A stretch of DNA of 64,000 nucleotides from Edaphobacter aggregans DSM 19364 (lineage in GTDB: Bacteria; Acidobacteriota; Terriglobia; Terriglobales; Acidobacteriaceae), in contig NZ_JQKI01000017.1 of NCBI RefSeq assembly GCF_000745965.1, positions 1-64,000 on the forward strand, given 5' to 3'. Positions 44,739 to 53,400 of this stretch are shown one piece after another (within the stretch, counting starts at the first letter, position 1; each line of letters opens with the position of its first letter). The translations under genes were made by a program, and so were the position numbers. A model generated the notes under the pieces. That model saw nothing but the letters and a program-made list of their open reading frames with translations, was not told the DNA's origin and made no database searches.

Positions 44739-47336
44739 CTAGAACTTGAAGTTCACCCCGAACAGCGCGCTCAGCCCCGCCCCCGGAATCAGGTGGCTCG
44801 GATGCGGCTGGTCAATATAAAAACGATTCGCCAGGTTGAAGATGTTCGCCTGCAGCTCGATCCGGTCCGTCACCGGCCGCGAGATCATCGCGTTGAAGAC
44901 CCAGTATCCCGGCACCTGCTTAATGCCCGTCGAAAGCACCTGGTAGCCCTTCTTCTGCGTCCCCGTCGCCGGATCGATATACGTCGTCAGCGGCCCGAAC
45001 GTCAGCGGCGTAAACGGCACCGTCGAGCTCGCCGTTCGCGCCGCAACATAGTTCGCGCCCAGCCCGGCCTTGATATGCGCCACAACATTCCGCGTCACAA
45101 ACGCATTGAACGTCTGCTTCGGAACATTCGCCAACGGGTATCCCACCGACGTCGGGAAGAACTTCGAGCTCAACACCTCGCTCTTCAGATACGCATATCC
45201 CAGCACCAGGTCCATGCCCTGCGGCAGCCGGCCTACGGCGCTCGCCTGCACGCCCTTTACACGCTGGTTTCCTGCCAGCACGATGTTGTTCGAGTTCGTC
45301 GGGTCCGTCTCGCGAGCATTCAGCTTCGTCGTCCGGAACCACGCGCCGTCCAGCAGCAGCCGGTCATTCAGTAGGCTGTACTTCGCGCCCACCTCGTACG
45401 TCTCGTTCTCCTCCGGAGGCAGCACGCTCGTCGACACGCTCAGACTCAACGACTCCGCCGAGGGGTTGAAGCTCGTCCCGTAGTCGAAGTAAACGCTGCC
45501 GTGCGCGTTCGGCTTATACACAAACGCCGCGCGATACGTCGGCTTGGTCACATCCTGCGAGGCCAGCGTCGCAGGAGTCGTCGTGTTCGGAACATACAGG
45601 CTGTACCGCGTGTCGAAGTAGTCCCACCGCACGCCGCCGCTCAGGTCGAACATGCGCCCCAGGTGTACCGTGTCGACAAAGTACAGCCCCACACTCTGCG
45701 ACTTCACATGCGTCACCGATGACACCGTTCCCGTCCCCGTGAAGGCATCGTGCGGATTCGGGTTCGCCAGGTTCGTCGGCGTCACATTCTTGTACGTCGT
45801 GCGCACAGGATTCGACGTCTCCTGCCCGCCCTCAACGCCGCCCACAAAATCGTTCCGCACGCCCAGCACCTTGAACCGTGCCGTCAGCTCTGTCTGGTCC
45901 CACAGGTCGCTCTCAACACTCTTGATTGCAATCTGATTGCGATTCACCGCAATCAGATCCGCCGGAGTCGCCGGCGTATACGTGCACGGCGCGCCCGTCA
46001 CCGAGCTCGTCGGCAGCGCGCTCACATACCTGCCCACCGGAATCGCCTGCGACGCATTCGAGCAGATCTGCGGCTCCGTAATCTGCGCCTTGCGCTGGTA
46101 GTTCGCCCAGCGTGCAATGCTGTGCAGCTGCAGATGCTCGTTGAAACTATGCGCCAGCCTCCCGGTCACCACATCCACATCCGCATGCAGATTGTTCGAG
46201 TCCGGAAACCCGAAGTACGCATGACGGTTCGCCGGCGCAAGCTTGTTGAACAGCCACGGCAGGCCGTAGTCCGGCGTATCGCTCTCCGTCACGTGGAAGT
46301 ACCCGATCGTTCCCGGCGTCGCAGAGTTCATCCCAAAGCTGATCGAAGGCGCAACGCCATAGTGCTTGTTCTCCGCATAAGGCCTGCCCGCAACCCCGCC
46401 GGCAACTCCCACCGCGTTCACACGAACAGCCGAGCCCGCAGCAAAGTCCTTCAGCGGCTCATTCACGTCCGCGGAGATCCTCCGCGTCGCGTCCGTCCCA
46501 AACTGCGTCTGCACATGAATGAACTTATCGGCAGCAGGAACCTTCGTGCTCTGGTTGATGATGCCTCCCGTCGATCCGCGCCCGAACTGCACGCCCGCCG
46601 GTCCCTCCAGCACCTCCACCTGCTCATAGTTGAAGCTGTCGCGGTAGTAGCTTCCGAAGTCGCGAATGCCGTCCAGAAAGATGTCGTTGCGCGCCGTAAA
46701 TCCGCGAATCGTCAGGTTGTCGCCCTGCGCGCCGGCCTCGCCCGCCGCCATGCTGATGCCGGGAACATTTCTCAGAGCATCGCGAAGCGTCGTGTTCTGC
46801 TGCTCGTGCAGCACAAACTGCGGAACAACCGCCACCGTCTGCGGAGTATCGATCAGCGGCTGCGTAAACTTGTTCATCGAGACCGTATCCGGCAGCGACG
46901 CCGTCACCTCCACCGACTCCGACCGCTTCAGCCCCACCACCATCGTCGACGAGCCCTGCACCGCATAGCTCAGCCCCGTGTCCTCCAGCAGAAGCCGCAT
47001 GCCCTCCTCCACCGTATGCAGCCCCGTCACGCCCTTCGTCTGAAACCCTGCCAGCGTTCCGCCCGGAAGCTCCACCCTCACCGTGAGCCCCGTCGCCTGC
47101 TCGTACGCCTTGATGCCATCCTCCAGCCCACCCGCTGCGATGTTGAAGCGCTTCACCGGAAGATTCGCCACCGGTCCGCCCGGCCCGGGAGAAACCTCGC
47201 TGCCCGGCTTCACCGCCGCCAGCGACTGCCGGCTCGACCCCATCACCGTATAAGCCGCCAGCGTCCCCACCGCCAGCCAGCTTCGTGATCCGGCAAATCG
47301 TCTCCGCAGGCTCTCCCGCCTCTGGTCCTTCTTCAT
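44739..47336 (-). CDS. TonB-dependent siderophore receptor with STN domain
   Basis: This 865-residue outer-membrane receptor starts at ATG 47336, behind GGGAGGAG. A long signal region is followed by an STN domain (about 60-125, FNIAAGGLEDGIKAYEQATG) that usually signals to an anti-sigma factor. The TonB plug (TPQTVAVVPQFVLHEQQN, NLTIRGFTARNDIFLDGIRD) and a 22-strand barrel to the C-terminal Phe (LFGVNFKF) complete it. Siderophore-receptor features such as GGIINQSTK are present. It forms an operon with piuC. The absence of a visible FecR/FecI pair beside it is noted. A Fur box was not recognised. Confidence 0.92.
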   Translation of the reverse strand: MKKDQRRESLRRRFAGSRSWLAVGTLAAYTVMGSSRQSLAAVKPGSEVSPGPGGPVANLPVKRFNIAAGGLEDGIKAYEQATGLTVRVELPGGTLAGFQTKGVTGLHTVEEGMRLLLEDTGLSYAVQGSSTMVVGLKRSESVEVTASLPDTVSMNKFTQPLIDTPQTVAVVPQFVLHEQQNTTLRDALRNVPGISMAAGEAGAQGDNLTIRGFTARNDIFLDGIRDFGSYYRDSFNYEQVEVLEGPAGVQFGRGSTGGIINQSTKVPAADKFIHVQTQFGTDATRRISADVNEPLKDFAAGSAVRVNAVGVAGGVAGRPYAENKHYGVAPSISFGMNSATPGTIGYFHVTESDTPDYGLPWLFNKLAPANRHAYFGFPDSNNLHADVDVVTGRLAHSFNEHLQLHSIARWANYQRKAQITEPQICSNASQAIPVGRYVSALPTSSVTGAPCTYTPATPADLIAVNRNQIAIKSVESDLWDQTELTARFKVLGVRNDFVGGVEGGQETSNPVRTTYKNVTPTNLANPNPHDAFTGTGTVSSVTHVKSQSVGLYFVDTVHLGRMFDLSGGVRWDYFDTRYSLYVPNTTTPATLASQDVTKPTYRAAFVYKPNAHGSVYFDYGTSFNPSAESLSLSVSTSVLPPEENETYEVGAKYSLLNDRLLLDGAWFRTTKLNARETDPTNSNNIVLAGNQRVKGVQASAVGRLPQGMDLVLGYAYLKSEVLSSKFFPTSVGYPLANVPKQTFNAFVTRNVVAHIKAGLGANYVAARTASSTVPFTPLTFGPLTTYIDPATGTQKKGYQVLSTGIKQVPGYWVFNAMISRPVTDRIELQANIFNLANRFYIDQPHPSHLIPGAGLSALFGVNFKF

Positions 47337-47404
47337 CGCCTCTTCTCCTCCCAAAGCACCGAAAAAAGCGCGCAATGAGGCATTGACCGCTCAAAGCCAG
47401 CCCC

Positions 47405-47427
47405 GCGGCGGCAGTTCAGGCCGCCGC
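47405..47427. repeat. GC-rich hairpin upstream of the siderophore receptor
   Basis: GCGGCGGC pairs perfectly with GCCGCCGC around AGTTCAG. It lies about 70 bases before the receptor ATG, in its likely leader or promoter, and could act as a structured 5' element. Confidence 0.55.
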
Positions 47428-47940
47428 AAGCACCAGCAAACCGTGATGTTAGGAATGGAGCGAGAACGATCGGCGCATTCGCTTTGAAACAGTTGAAGCG
47501 CGCCCTATAATCGCAGACAACTCTACCGTCCTAATGGACCGTAGACCCCAGATCCTCGCGGCCTCCGCCAAGAGATAAATCCGCGGGGGTCTGGCCTCTC
47601 TTCCACTCCAGAGCTCCTCGCGAACCGCGAAAGACCCGCCAGATCCTCGCGCAAAGCCCCCAAAATTCTTGTTAAATTGAATATAAGACAAGAGCAGTCC
47701 GAGATCAATCAAAATATGCGACAAATCCAGTCTGATATCGGATTTTGGTCGGTATTCGGACACATCAGGCCGTCACACTCCCTCACGCCTCCGTACCCAC
47801 CAGCCTTCACGCACTGGAGTCGCTAATGCGTTAGATACATAATTCGCTATCAAGTAAGTCGTTCATTCATCGAAAAGCTTTGACAATTTCCATAAATAAC
47901 CTTGCTTTCTTCCACTAACCATGTCACTCTAGTCAGCACG
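47428..47940. other. Intergenic region between the iron operon and the Rsr locus
   Basis: No gene is convincing here; a 104-codon minus-strand frame at 47449-47763 has no recognisable domain. The stretch becomes AT-rich from about 47830. TTGACA at 47880-47885 is a good -35 candidate for the RNA array and genes that follow, but no matching -10 is evident at 17 bases. Confidence 0.5.
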
Positions 47941-48071
47941 TAGGAGTTAGCCCGATGAAAGTAACATCGCACAACACGATGCGTAGGTCCCCGGAGACGA
48001 TTCAATTCGTCGCGGGTGATCGCCGGGCGCTCTATCCTACCTGGCTATAACTCCCAAGTTCGGCTCCTACG
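47941..48071 (+). ncRNA. Structured RNA candidate heading the Rsr locus
   Basis: The segment is closed by GTAGGAG (47941-47947) and CTCCTAC (48065-48071), or alternatively by GGAGTTAGCC against GGCTATAACTCC. Inside are CGATG-AAAGTAA-CATCG (47954-47970), GTAGG/CCTAC, CCCGG/CCGGG and a GACGA-TTCAAT-TCGTC hairpin, all nested without conflict. The loop complement GTTACTTT resembles the TTACTTC motif of the downstream units. It is a probable non-coding RNA of about 130 nt or the leader of the array. Confidence 0.55.
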
Positions 48072-48088
48072 TTGATCCGTATCTCAAC

Positions 48089-48165
48089 TTACTGAGTGGT
48101 GAAGAGCACAGTTACTTCGACTGTCATCGATCAAACCACTGTTCTCGCCCGTTCCCTCAGTAAGC
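48089..48165 (+). ncRNA. Y RNA-like candidate, unit 1
   Basis: A 77-nt segment is closed by the perfect nine-pair stem CTTACTGAG/CTCAGTAAG. Inside, TGGT/ACCA encloses the hairpin ACAGT-TACTTCG-ACTGT, and the strand after it is pyrimidine-rich. The AGTGGTGAAGA...AGTTACTTCGAC element is shared with units 2 to 4. Size and closed terminal stem suit a Ro-bound Y RNA. A strong separate hairpin CCGGCGC-CAACT-GCGCCGG follows at 48170-48188. Confidence 0.6.
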
Positions 48166-48219
48166 CCTCCGGCGCCAACTGCGCCGGCACGATGCGCCTG
48201 CCCGCGCAGCCGCGAATCT

Positions 48220-48307
48220 GCGCCTGCAATGGCAAAACCGCCAGTGGTGATAGAGCAGAGTTACTTCTTCTGCCCGAACGGCAGGGATAGAAACCCTGCA
48301 GGAGCAA
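48220..48307 (+). ncRNA. Y RNA-like candidate, unit 2
   Basis: An 88-nt segment is closed by TGCGCCTGCA/TGCAGGAGCA, nine of ten pairs. Inside are TGGC/GCCA, the shared element AGTGGTGATAGAGCAGAGTTAC with a GCAGA/TCTGC stem, and a T-arm-like hairpin GCAGGG-ATAGAAA-CCCTGC that partly competes with the closing stem. It belongs to the same family as units 1, 3 and 4. Confidence 0.55.
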
Positions 48308-48401
48308 AGACAGTTAAGGACGGAGTCGTCACCTCGACTTACAAGGTTCCTTGTTGCACTTACTCCGAAACTCTACTCGATAGTTCCCTGGCGAAGCATC
48401 G

Positions 48402-48466
48402 TTGTAACTCACAACTCGGCCGGTGGTGTAGATCGCAGTTACTTCGACGCGGCCATAAACCTCCAG
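48402..48466 (+). ncRNA. Y RNA-like candidate, unit 3
   Basis: GTTGT-AACTC-ACAAC is followed by the shared element GGTGGTGTAGATCGCAGTTA with loop TACTTCG and flanks CGCAGT/ACGCG. GGCCG/CGGCC or GGTGGT/ACCTCC encloses it. The closing stem is less clear than in the other units. It ends just before the hairpin CCAGC/GCTGG and the ribosome-binding site of the small protein gene. Confidence 0.5.
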
Positions 48467-48495
48467 CTCACTCGCTGGCAGAAAGGAGCCTCACC

Positions 48496-48795
48496 ATGAG
48501 CAGGCCATACATCAAGGGCGGAACCCCGGTCGGCTCCGAGTCGCGGTGCAGAACCTGCAGTAACGCACACATTATGCGCGGCTATCGCGCGTCAGAGATG
48601 GTCACCATCTGCAACGAGGTCAATCCGAACGTCGTCGTACCGTTCTCGATCTACGACTGCACCGGCTACTACGACAAGAACCGTCCCGACTGGGAGCAGA
48701 TGACGAAGCTGGCGATCGACGTCACCACCGCGCCGCTCAAGCCCGTCGGCTTCAAGGTCGGAGCCGGATTCCTCGCAGACGCCGATGAAGACTAA
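48496..48795 (+). CDS. Small Cys-containing protein in the Rsr locus
   Basis: This 99-residue protein starts at ATG 48496, seven bases after AAAGGAG. It contains CRTC at residues 18-21, a third Cys in VTICNEV and a fourth in YDCTGYYDKNRPDWEQM, so a zinc ribbon or knuckle is likely. The C-terminal part is hydrophobic with little charge. It lies between RNA units 3 and 4 and upstream of rsr on the same strand. No known family was recognised; a role in RNA handling with Rsr is inferred from position only. Confidence 0.8.
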   Translation: MSRPYIKGGTPVGSESRCRTCSNAHIMRGYRASEMVTICNEVNPNVVVPFSIYDCTGYYDKNRPDWEQMTKLAIDVTTAPLKPVGFKVGAGFLADADED

Positions 48796-48830
48796 CGCAT
48801 CGCTCGCCCTGAACGACCCCCTCAGGTCCG

Positions 48831-48867
48831 TCATTCTGAGCACAGCGAAGAATCTCAGTATTTCTTA
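48831..48867 (-). repeat. Short dispersed repeat, reverse copy
   Basis: GTCATTCTGAGCACAGCGAA followed by GAATCTCAGTATTTCTT is, on the minus strand, a relative of the element at 7944-7982 (GAT-CTTCGCT-GCTCAG-ATGAC order). It lies between the small protein gene and RNA unit 4 and may have been inserted there. Confidence 0.5.
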
Positions 48868-48930
48868 GGTTTGTGCCGACCCTCATCCCCATAGGTTCGC
48901 ACCAACCAAAGCTACTGACCAAATCCATTC

Positions 48931-49004
48931 GCCGGTGGCGAAGACAGCGGCTACTTCGACGGATGCCACGCAGGTTCGAATCCTGCCTTGAGCCTCACCG
49001 GCTC
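48931..49004 (+). ncRNA. Y RNA-like candidate, unit 4, with tRNA-like T-arm
   Basis: An acceptor-like seven-pair stem GCCGGTG/CACCGGC (48931-48937 with 48996-49002) encloses the shared element GGTGGCGAAGACAGCGGCTA with TACTTCGAC, a GTGGC/GCCAC stem, and a textbook T-arm GCAGG-TTCGAAT-CCTGC at 48970-48986. Nine extra bases separate the T-arm from the 3' strand, and there is no anticodon arm, so it is a tRNA mimic rather than a tRNA. An alternative hairpin GAGCC/GGCTC ends at 49004. It lies 63 bases upstream of rsr, as YrlA-type RNAs lie near rsr in other bacteria. Confidence 0.65.
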
Positions 49005-49066
49005 ATGGGAACCGCCGTCGACCATTCCCCGGCGAAAACCAAACGCACTTTGAAAGGAGGTGCGAG

Positions 49067-50383
49067 ATGAGACTGAACGTACTCAAGCTGAGCCTGCTGG
49101 CGCGCCCCCGCACCCACGAGGGAGCGCCCGCCGTACCCATCTCTCCGGAGGCCGCGCTGCGCCGCAGCGTGCTCGCCTGCATGCTCTGGGAGAACGAGTT
49201 CTACGAGTCCGGCGAGACCATCGCCGCGCGCATCCGGGCACTCGTCCCCCAGGTCGAACCCGCCGTCGTCGCCGCGCTCGCCGTTGAGGCCCGCACCGCC
49301 ATGAAGCTGCGTCACGCGCCGCTTCTGCTCGTGCGTGAGATGGCCCGCTACGCCGCGCACCGCGCTCTCGTCGCCGAGACGCTCGTGCGCGTCATCCAGC
49401 GCGCCGACGAACTCGCCGAGTTCGTCGCCATCTACTGGGCCGACGGTCGCACGCCGCTCGCCGCATCGGTGAAGAAGGGCCTCGCCGCCGCCTTCACCGG
49501 CTTCGACGAGTACGCGCTCGCGAAGTACGACCGCGCCGGAGCAGTGCGTCTGCGCGACGTCCTCTTCCTCTCACACGCGCGTCCCCGCGACGCCGCGCAG
49601 GCGGAGTTGTGGAAGCGTCTCGCAGCCGGAGAGCTGCGCACTCCCGACACCTGGGAGGTCGCGCTCTCCTCGGGTGGAGACAAGCGTGCGCACTGGGAGC
49701 GGTTGCTCATCGAAGGACGCCTCGGCGCCCTCGCCCTCCTGCGCAACCTTCGCAACATGAAGGACGCCGGAGTCAGCGAGGACTACATCGCCGCTGCGCT
49801 CGAGACGATGCGCACCGACCGCGTGCTCCCGTTTCGCTTCCTCGCCGCGGCGCGTCACGCTCCCGAGTGGGAGCCGAGCCTCGAACGCGCAATGTTCCGC
49901 TCGCTCGAGGAAGCACCTCGGCTTGTCGGACGAACCGTCCTGCTCGTCGACGTCTCCGGAAGCATGGTCGCGCCGCTCTCGGCTCGCTCGACGATGCTGC
50001 GCACCGACGCGGCCTATGGCCTAGCAGTGCTGCTCAGCGAGGTCGCAGAGAAGGTCAGCATCTACACCTTCTCCAACACCTGCGTCGCGATTCCGCCTCG
50101 CCGCGGATTCGCCCTGCGCAACGCGATGGAGCTCTCGCAGCGCCACAGCGGAACCATGCTTGGCGCCGCGCTCGACTCCATCCGCGAGCCGTACGACCGC
50201 ATCATCGTCATCTCTGATGAGCAGTCGCACGACCGTGTCGGAGCGCCCCGCGGACGCGGCTACATGATCAACGTAGCCAGCGCCCGCAACGGAGTCGGCT
50301 ACGGCCCGTGGACCCACATCGACGGCTTCAGCGAGGCCGTCATCGACTACATCCGCGAGTTCGAGCGAACTAGCCTCAACTAG
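49067..50383 (+). CDS. rsr: Ro60 orthologue Rsr (TROVE and vWA domains)
   Basis: This 438-residue protein has an N-terminal helical TROVE ring domain (SVLACMLWENEFYESGETIAARIRALVP, MKLRHAPLLLVREMAR, LRNLRNMKDAGVSEDYI, RVLPFRFLAAARHAPEWE) and a C-terminal von Willebrand A domain. The latter carries the MIDAS DVSGSM from residue 295, HSGTMLGAAL, and VISDEQSHD. Rsr rings bind Y RNAs and misfolded RNAs and help exonucleases such as PNPase. Here it follows a set of Y RNA-like candidates. AAAGGAGG lies six bases before the ATG. No rtcB or rtcA is adjacent. Confidence 0.95.
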   Translation: MRLNVLKLSLLARPRTHEGAPAVPISPEAALRRSVLACMLWENEFYESGETIAARIRALVPQVEPAVVAALAVEARTAMKLRHAPLLLVREMARYAAHRALVAETLVRVIQRADELAEFVAIYWADGRTPLAASVKKGLAAAFTGFDEYALAKYDRAGAVRLRDVLFLSHARPRDAAQAELWKRLAAGELRTPDTWEVALSSGGDKRAHWERLLIEGRLGALALLRNLRNMKDAGVSEDYIAAALETMRTDRVLPFRFLAAARHAPEWEPSLERAMFRSLEEAPRLVGRTVLLVDVSGSMVAPLSARSTMLRTDAAYGLAVLLSEVAEKVSIYTFSNTCVAIPPRRGFALRNAMELSQRHSGTMLGAALDSIREPYDRIIVISDEQSHDRVGAPRGRGYMINVASARNGVGYGPWTHIDGFSEAVIDYIREFERTSLN

Positions 50384-50393
50384 CAAAACAAAA

Positions 50394-50420
50394 CGGCGGA
50401 GAGCATCAAGCTCTCCGCCG
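50394..50420 (-). terminator. Intrinsic terminator of the large TonB receptor gene
   Basis: CGGCGGAGAGC pairs over eleven bases with GCTCTCCGCCG around ATCAA. On the minus strand it is followed by GTTTTGTTTTG. On the plus strand, where rsr ends, a T-run is missing but the stem may still halt transcription. Confidence 0.88.
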
Positions 50421-50447
50421 CTCCTCTAGCAAGAGGAATCAACCAAG

Positions 50448-53400
50448 TCAGAAATTCAGCTTCAATTGGAACTCCGTCGTGCGTGGAGCCCCTGACGAGA
50501 ACGTTCCCGAACCACGCTGCGTGCGCAAACCATTCTGCACAGCATCATTGTTCGGTCCGTTCAGGTAATTCTCCGTCGTCCCTGGACCGCTGCCCTGCGC
50601 CAGCGTACCGGTCAACCGGCTAAAGTTGGCCATGTTGAACACGTTGTACATCGCCACCGTCGGAACCAGGCTCACACCCTCGCGGATGCGGCTCAGCTTG
50701 ATCGGGTACGACAGTTGCGCGTCGAACGAGCGGAACGCCGGGTTGCTGATCGGGTTGCGCGGAGCGTCGGCAATCGGCTGCTGCACCGCGTTCAGCGCCT
50801 TCAGCTGCGCCGGAGTCATCAGGCCCGCGTTCACCAGAGCCTGACCGGCCGGCGTCAGCTGACCCGCGTGCGTCGAGTTGTAGTTGCCGATCAGCTTCTC
50901 CAGACCCGCGCCCTTCACGTCGTGCATGTAAGCACCCGGATTCGTTCCCGGAATCAGGTCGCCCGTCGTACCGTCACCCGTCACGTCCGTGCGGAAGATC
51001 TCGCCCGGAGCGCCCGACGTGTTGTCCAGCGTCAGCGACGTCGCGCCAGCCGAGTAGAAGTGACCCTGCATGCCAACGTTCAGACCATACTTCACCGCAA
51101 GCGTGCCGCCGAAGCTGATCTGGTTCGAGTGGTCAAGCTCCGACCGCCCCATGTACTGGTTCGGATTGTCGTAGTCATACGGATACGAGCTGAAGAACTG
51201 GTCGCCCGAGCTCGAGCCGCTGATCGGGTTCACGGCCTGCGACAGCGAGTACGAAATCTGGAACACCGAGCTGGTGACGCCCGGCATAGGATGCGTGACC
51301 TGCTGCTTCAGCACAATCTGCAGAGCGTCGTACGCCGAGCGCCCTACCGGAAGGATGAACAGGCCTGTACCCACGTTCGGGTTCGCTCCGCCAAACGCAA
51401 CCTGCGGAACACCGGCGTTTGAAGCGGAGTAGCCGCCCGTGACCTGGTTCAGCGAATCCAGCCCGTTGCCCGAGAAGTCGTCAATCACAGCGCCTTTGTT
51501 GATCGCGCAATTGATCGCCGCAGTCGTAAAGCCGCCCGAGCAGCCAAACTGAGCCGTCGTCGCGGCAATCGCAGACTGCGCCGCCGTCTGGTTCAGGAAC
51601 CGCGCCGCGCCGACGTGGTTCACGTCGATCAGCATCGGAACCTTCAGCGTTGCATTGTGCACATAGTCCACGCTCAGGATCGTTCCACGCGCAATCTCAC
51701 GCTGGATACCGCCGTTGATCTGGATCGAGTACGGGCTGACAAACGGAGCGCCGTAGATGCCGTTGGCATACAGGCCGCCGCCGCTCGAACCGATGTAAGC
51801 GGGATTCGGTCCACCCGTCTGCGAAGCCGCCTGGTACATCGCCTTCAGCTTCGCAATCTGCGGAGCTGCCTGCGCAATCGGCTGATTGCAGATCGTCGAC
51901 AGCGAGACGCCATCCACCGAGTTGATGTTGGTTCCGTCCGGCAGGGTAATCACATTGATGCCGCCGCACACGCGCACGTCGTTCCAGTAGTTGCCGTTCA
52001 CGTTCACCACTGAGCTGCGAGCGTTCGACGAATTGTTGAACACATCGCTCTCGTAGAAGATGCCCATGCCGCCGCGGATCGAAGTCTTGTGATCCCCGGG
52101 GCTGAACACGAATCCAGCCTGTGGTCCAAAGTTCGCCCACGGCTGGTGCGTCTTCTTGCCCAGACCCTGCTGGAACTGATCGAACAGAGGCGTGTTGCCC
52201 GTGCAACCCGTGAACTGCATCGAAGGATCGACGCTCGAGCACAACGGTGTCGAAAGGTCCTGGTTCGCACGGTCGGTGTCCACGCTCCAGCGCACGCCGG
52301 CGGTCAGCGTCAGATACGACGTAGCCTTCCACGTATCGGCGATGTAGGCGCCCGAACGCCAGTCTTGCTGGCCGCCGCCCTTCAGGCCGAAGCCCGACCT
52401 CTCGCTAAAGAACCCGTTGCCGTTGCCCAGCGTAAAGTAGCGAGCCGAATAACCATTGATCGGATCGCCCGCGCAAGGACCCGCACCGGTAACGCCGCCG
52501 CAGTTCGCCAGCTGATTCGCCGAGCTGAATCGCGTGAACAGCGATGCTCCGTAGAACTCCGCAAAGCCGCCACCCAGAATCCGGTTCATGCTCGCGCCGA
52601 ACTTCAGCGTGTGCGTGCCCTTCGTCCACGTGCCGTCATAGCGAAGCTGCTTGTCCGACTGGAACGTTCCCTGCGGTGCAAGGTAGTTCGGGCCGGCATA
52701 GAAGTTGTCCACCGTGTCATACAGCGTCACGCCGCCGCCAACAGTCGGAAGCGGGTTGTAGATCGAAGTCAGCCCGCCCGTTCCGTCGCCGAGAATGTTG
52801 TGGAACTTCTCATAGCCGCCGCGGATCGAGTGCGTGAACCGGCCGGTGACAAAGTCAGCGCCGCCTACGATCGCAGGCGTGTTGTTGCGCGACTTGAACA
52901 GCGAATAAAGCTGCGAGTAGTTCGAGGTGTCGGCATTCACGTTGTAAACGCCGCGAACGAAGTAGTGAACGCCCTTGGGTCCGTTGTAATCCAGGCGGGC
53001 CGTCGAGTACGTATCGCGGAACGGCGCCGGAGTGAACGGATGCTGGGTCGTGATCGAGGAGAAGATCGGGCTGGTCGTCGCCGAGGCCTGCTCATCCTGC
53101 TTCACGCGCTCCACCGCGCCGAAGAAGAACAGCTTGTCCTTGATGATCGGTCCGCCCACGCTGCCGCCGAAGTTATTGCGCTGGAACGGCGCATCGAAGC
53201 CGTTCGTCGTCCGCGCAAAGCCCACGCTGTGATCCTGAAAGTTATAGAAGAGTTGTCCGTGAATGCCGTTCGTGCCCGAACGCGTCGCCATCAGAACCTG
53301 CCCGGTCGAAGTCACCTCGCCCGAGACGTCCTGCGTCGAGCGGTTCAGCTGGAACTCGTCCACTGCCCCCACCGGAATGTTGAAGAGTGTCGTGCCGACA

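Noticed and set aside
45750..47288. 512-codon plus-strand frame antisense to the siderophore receptor
   Set aside because: Same shadow pattern, dominated by Arg and His; the minus strand holds all recognisable motifs.
47449..47763. 104-codon minus-strand frame between the receptor and the Rsr locus
   Set aside because: No domain and no good ribosome-binding site; the region looks intergenic.
47880..47910. Sigma-54 promoter before the Rsr array, as for RtcR-controlled rsr operons
   Set aside because: TTGC is present but no GG lies at the required distance; only a TTGACA-like box remains.
48050..49050. CRISPR array, suggested by the repeated element
   Set aside because: Copies are diverged, irregularly spaced and keep internal pairing; there are no spacers and no cas genes.
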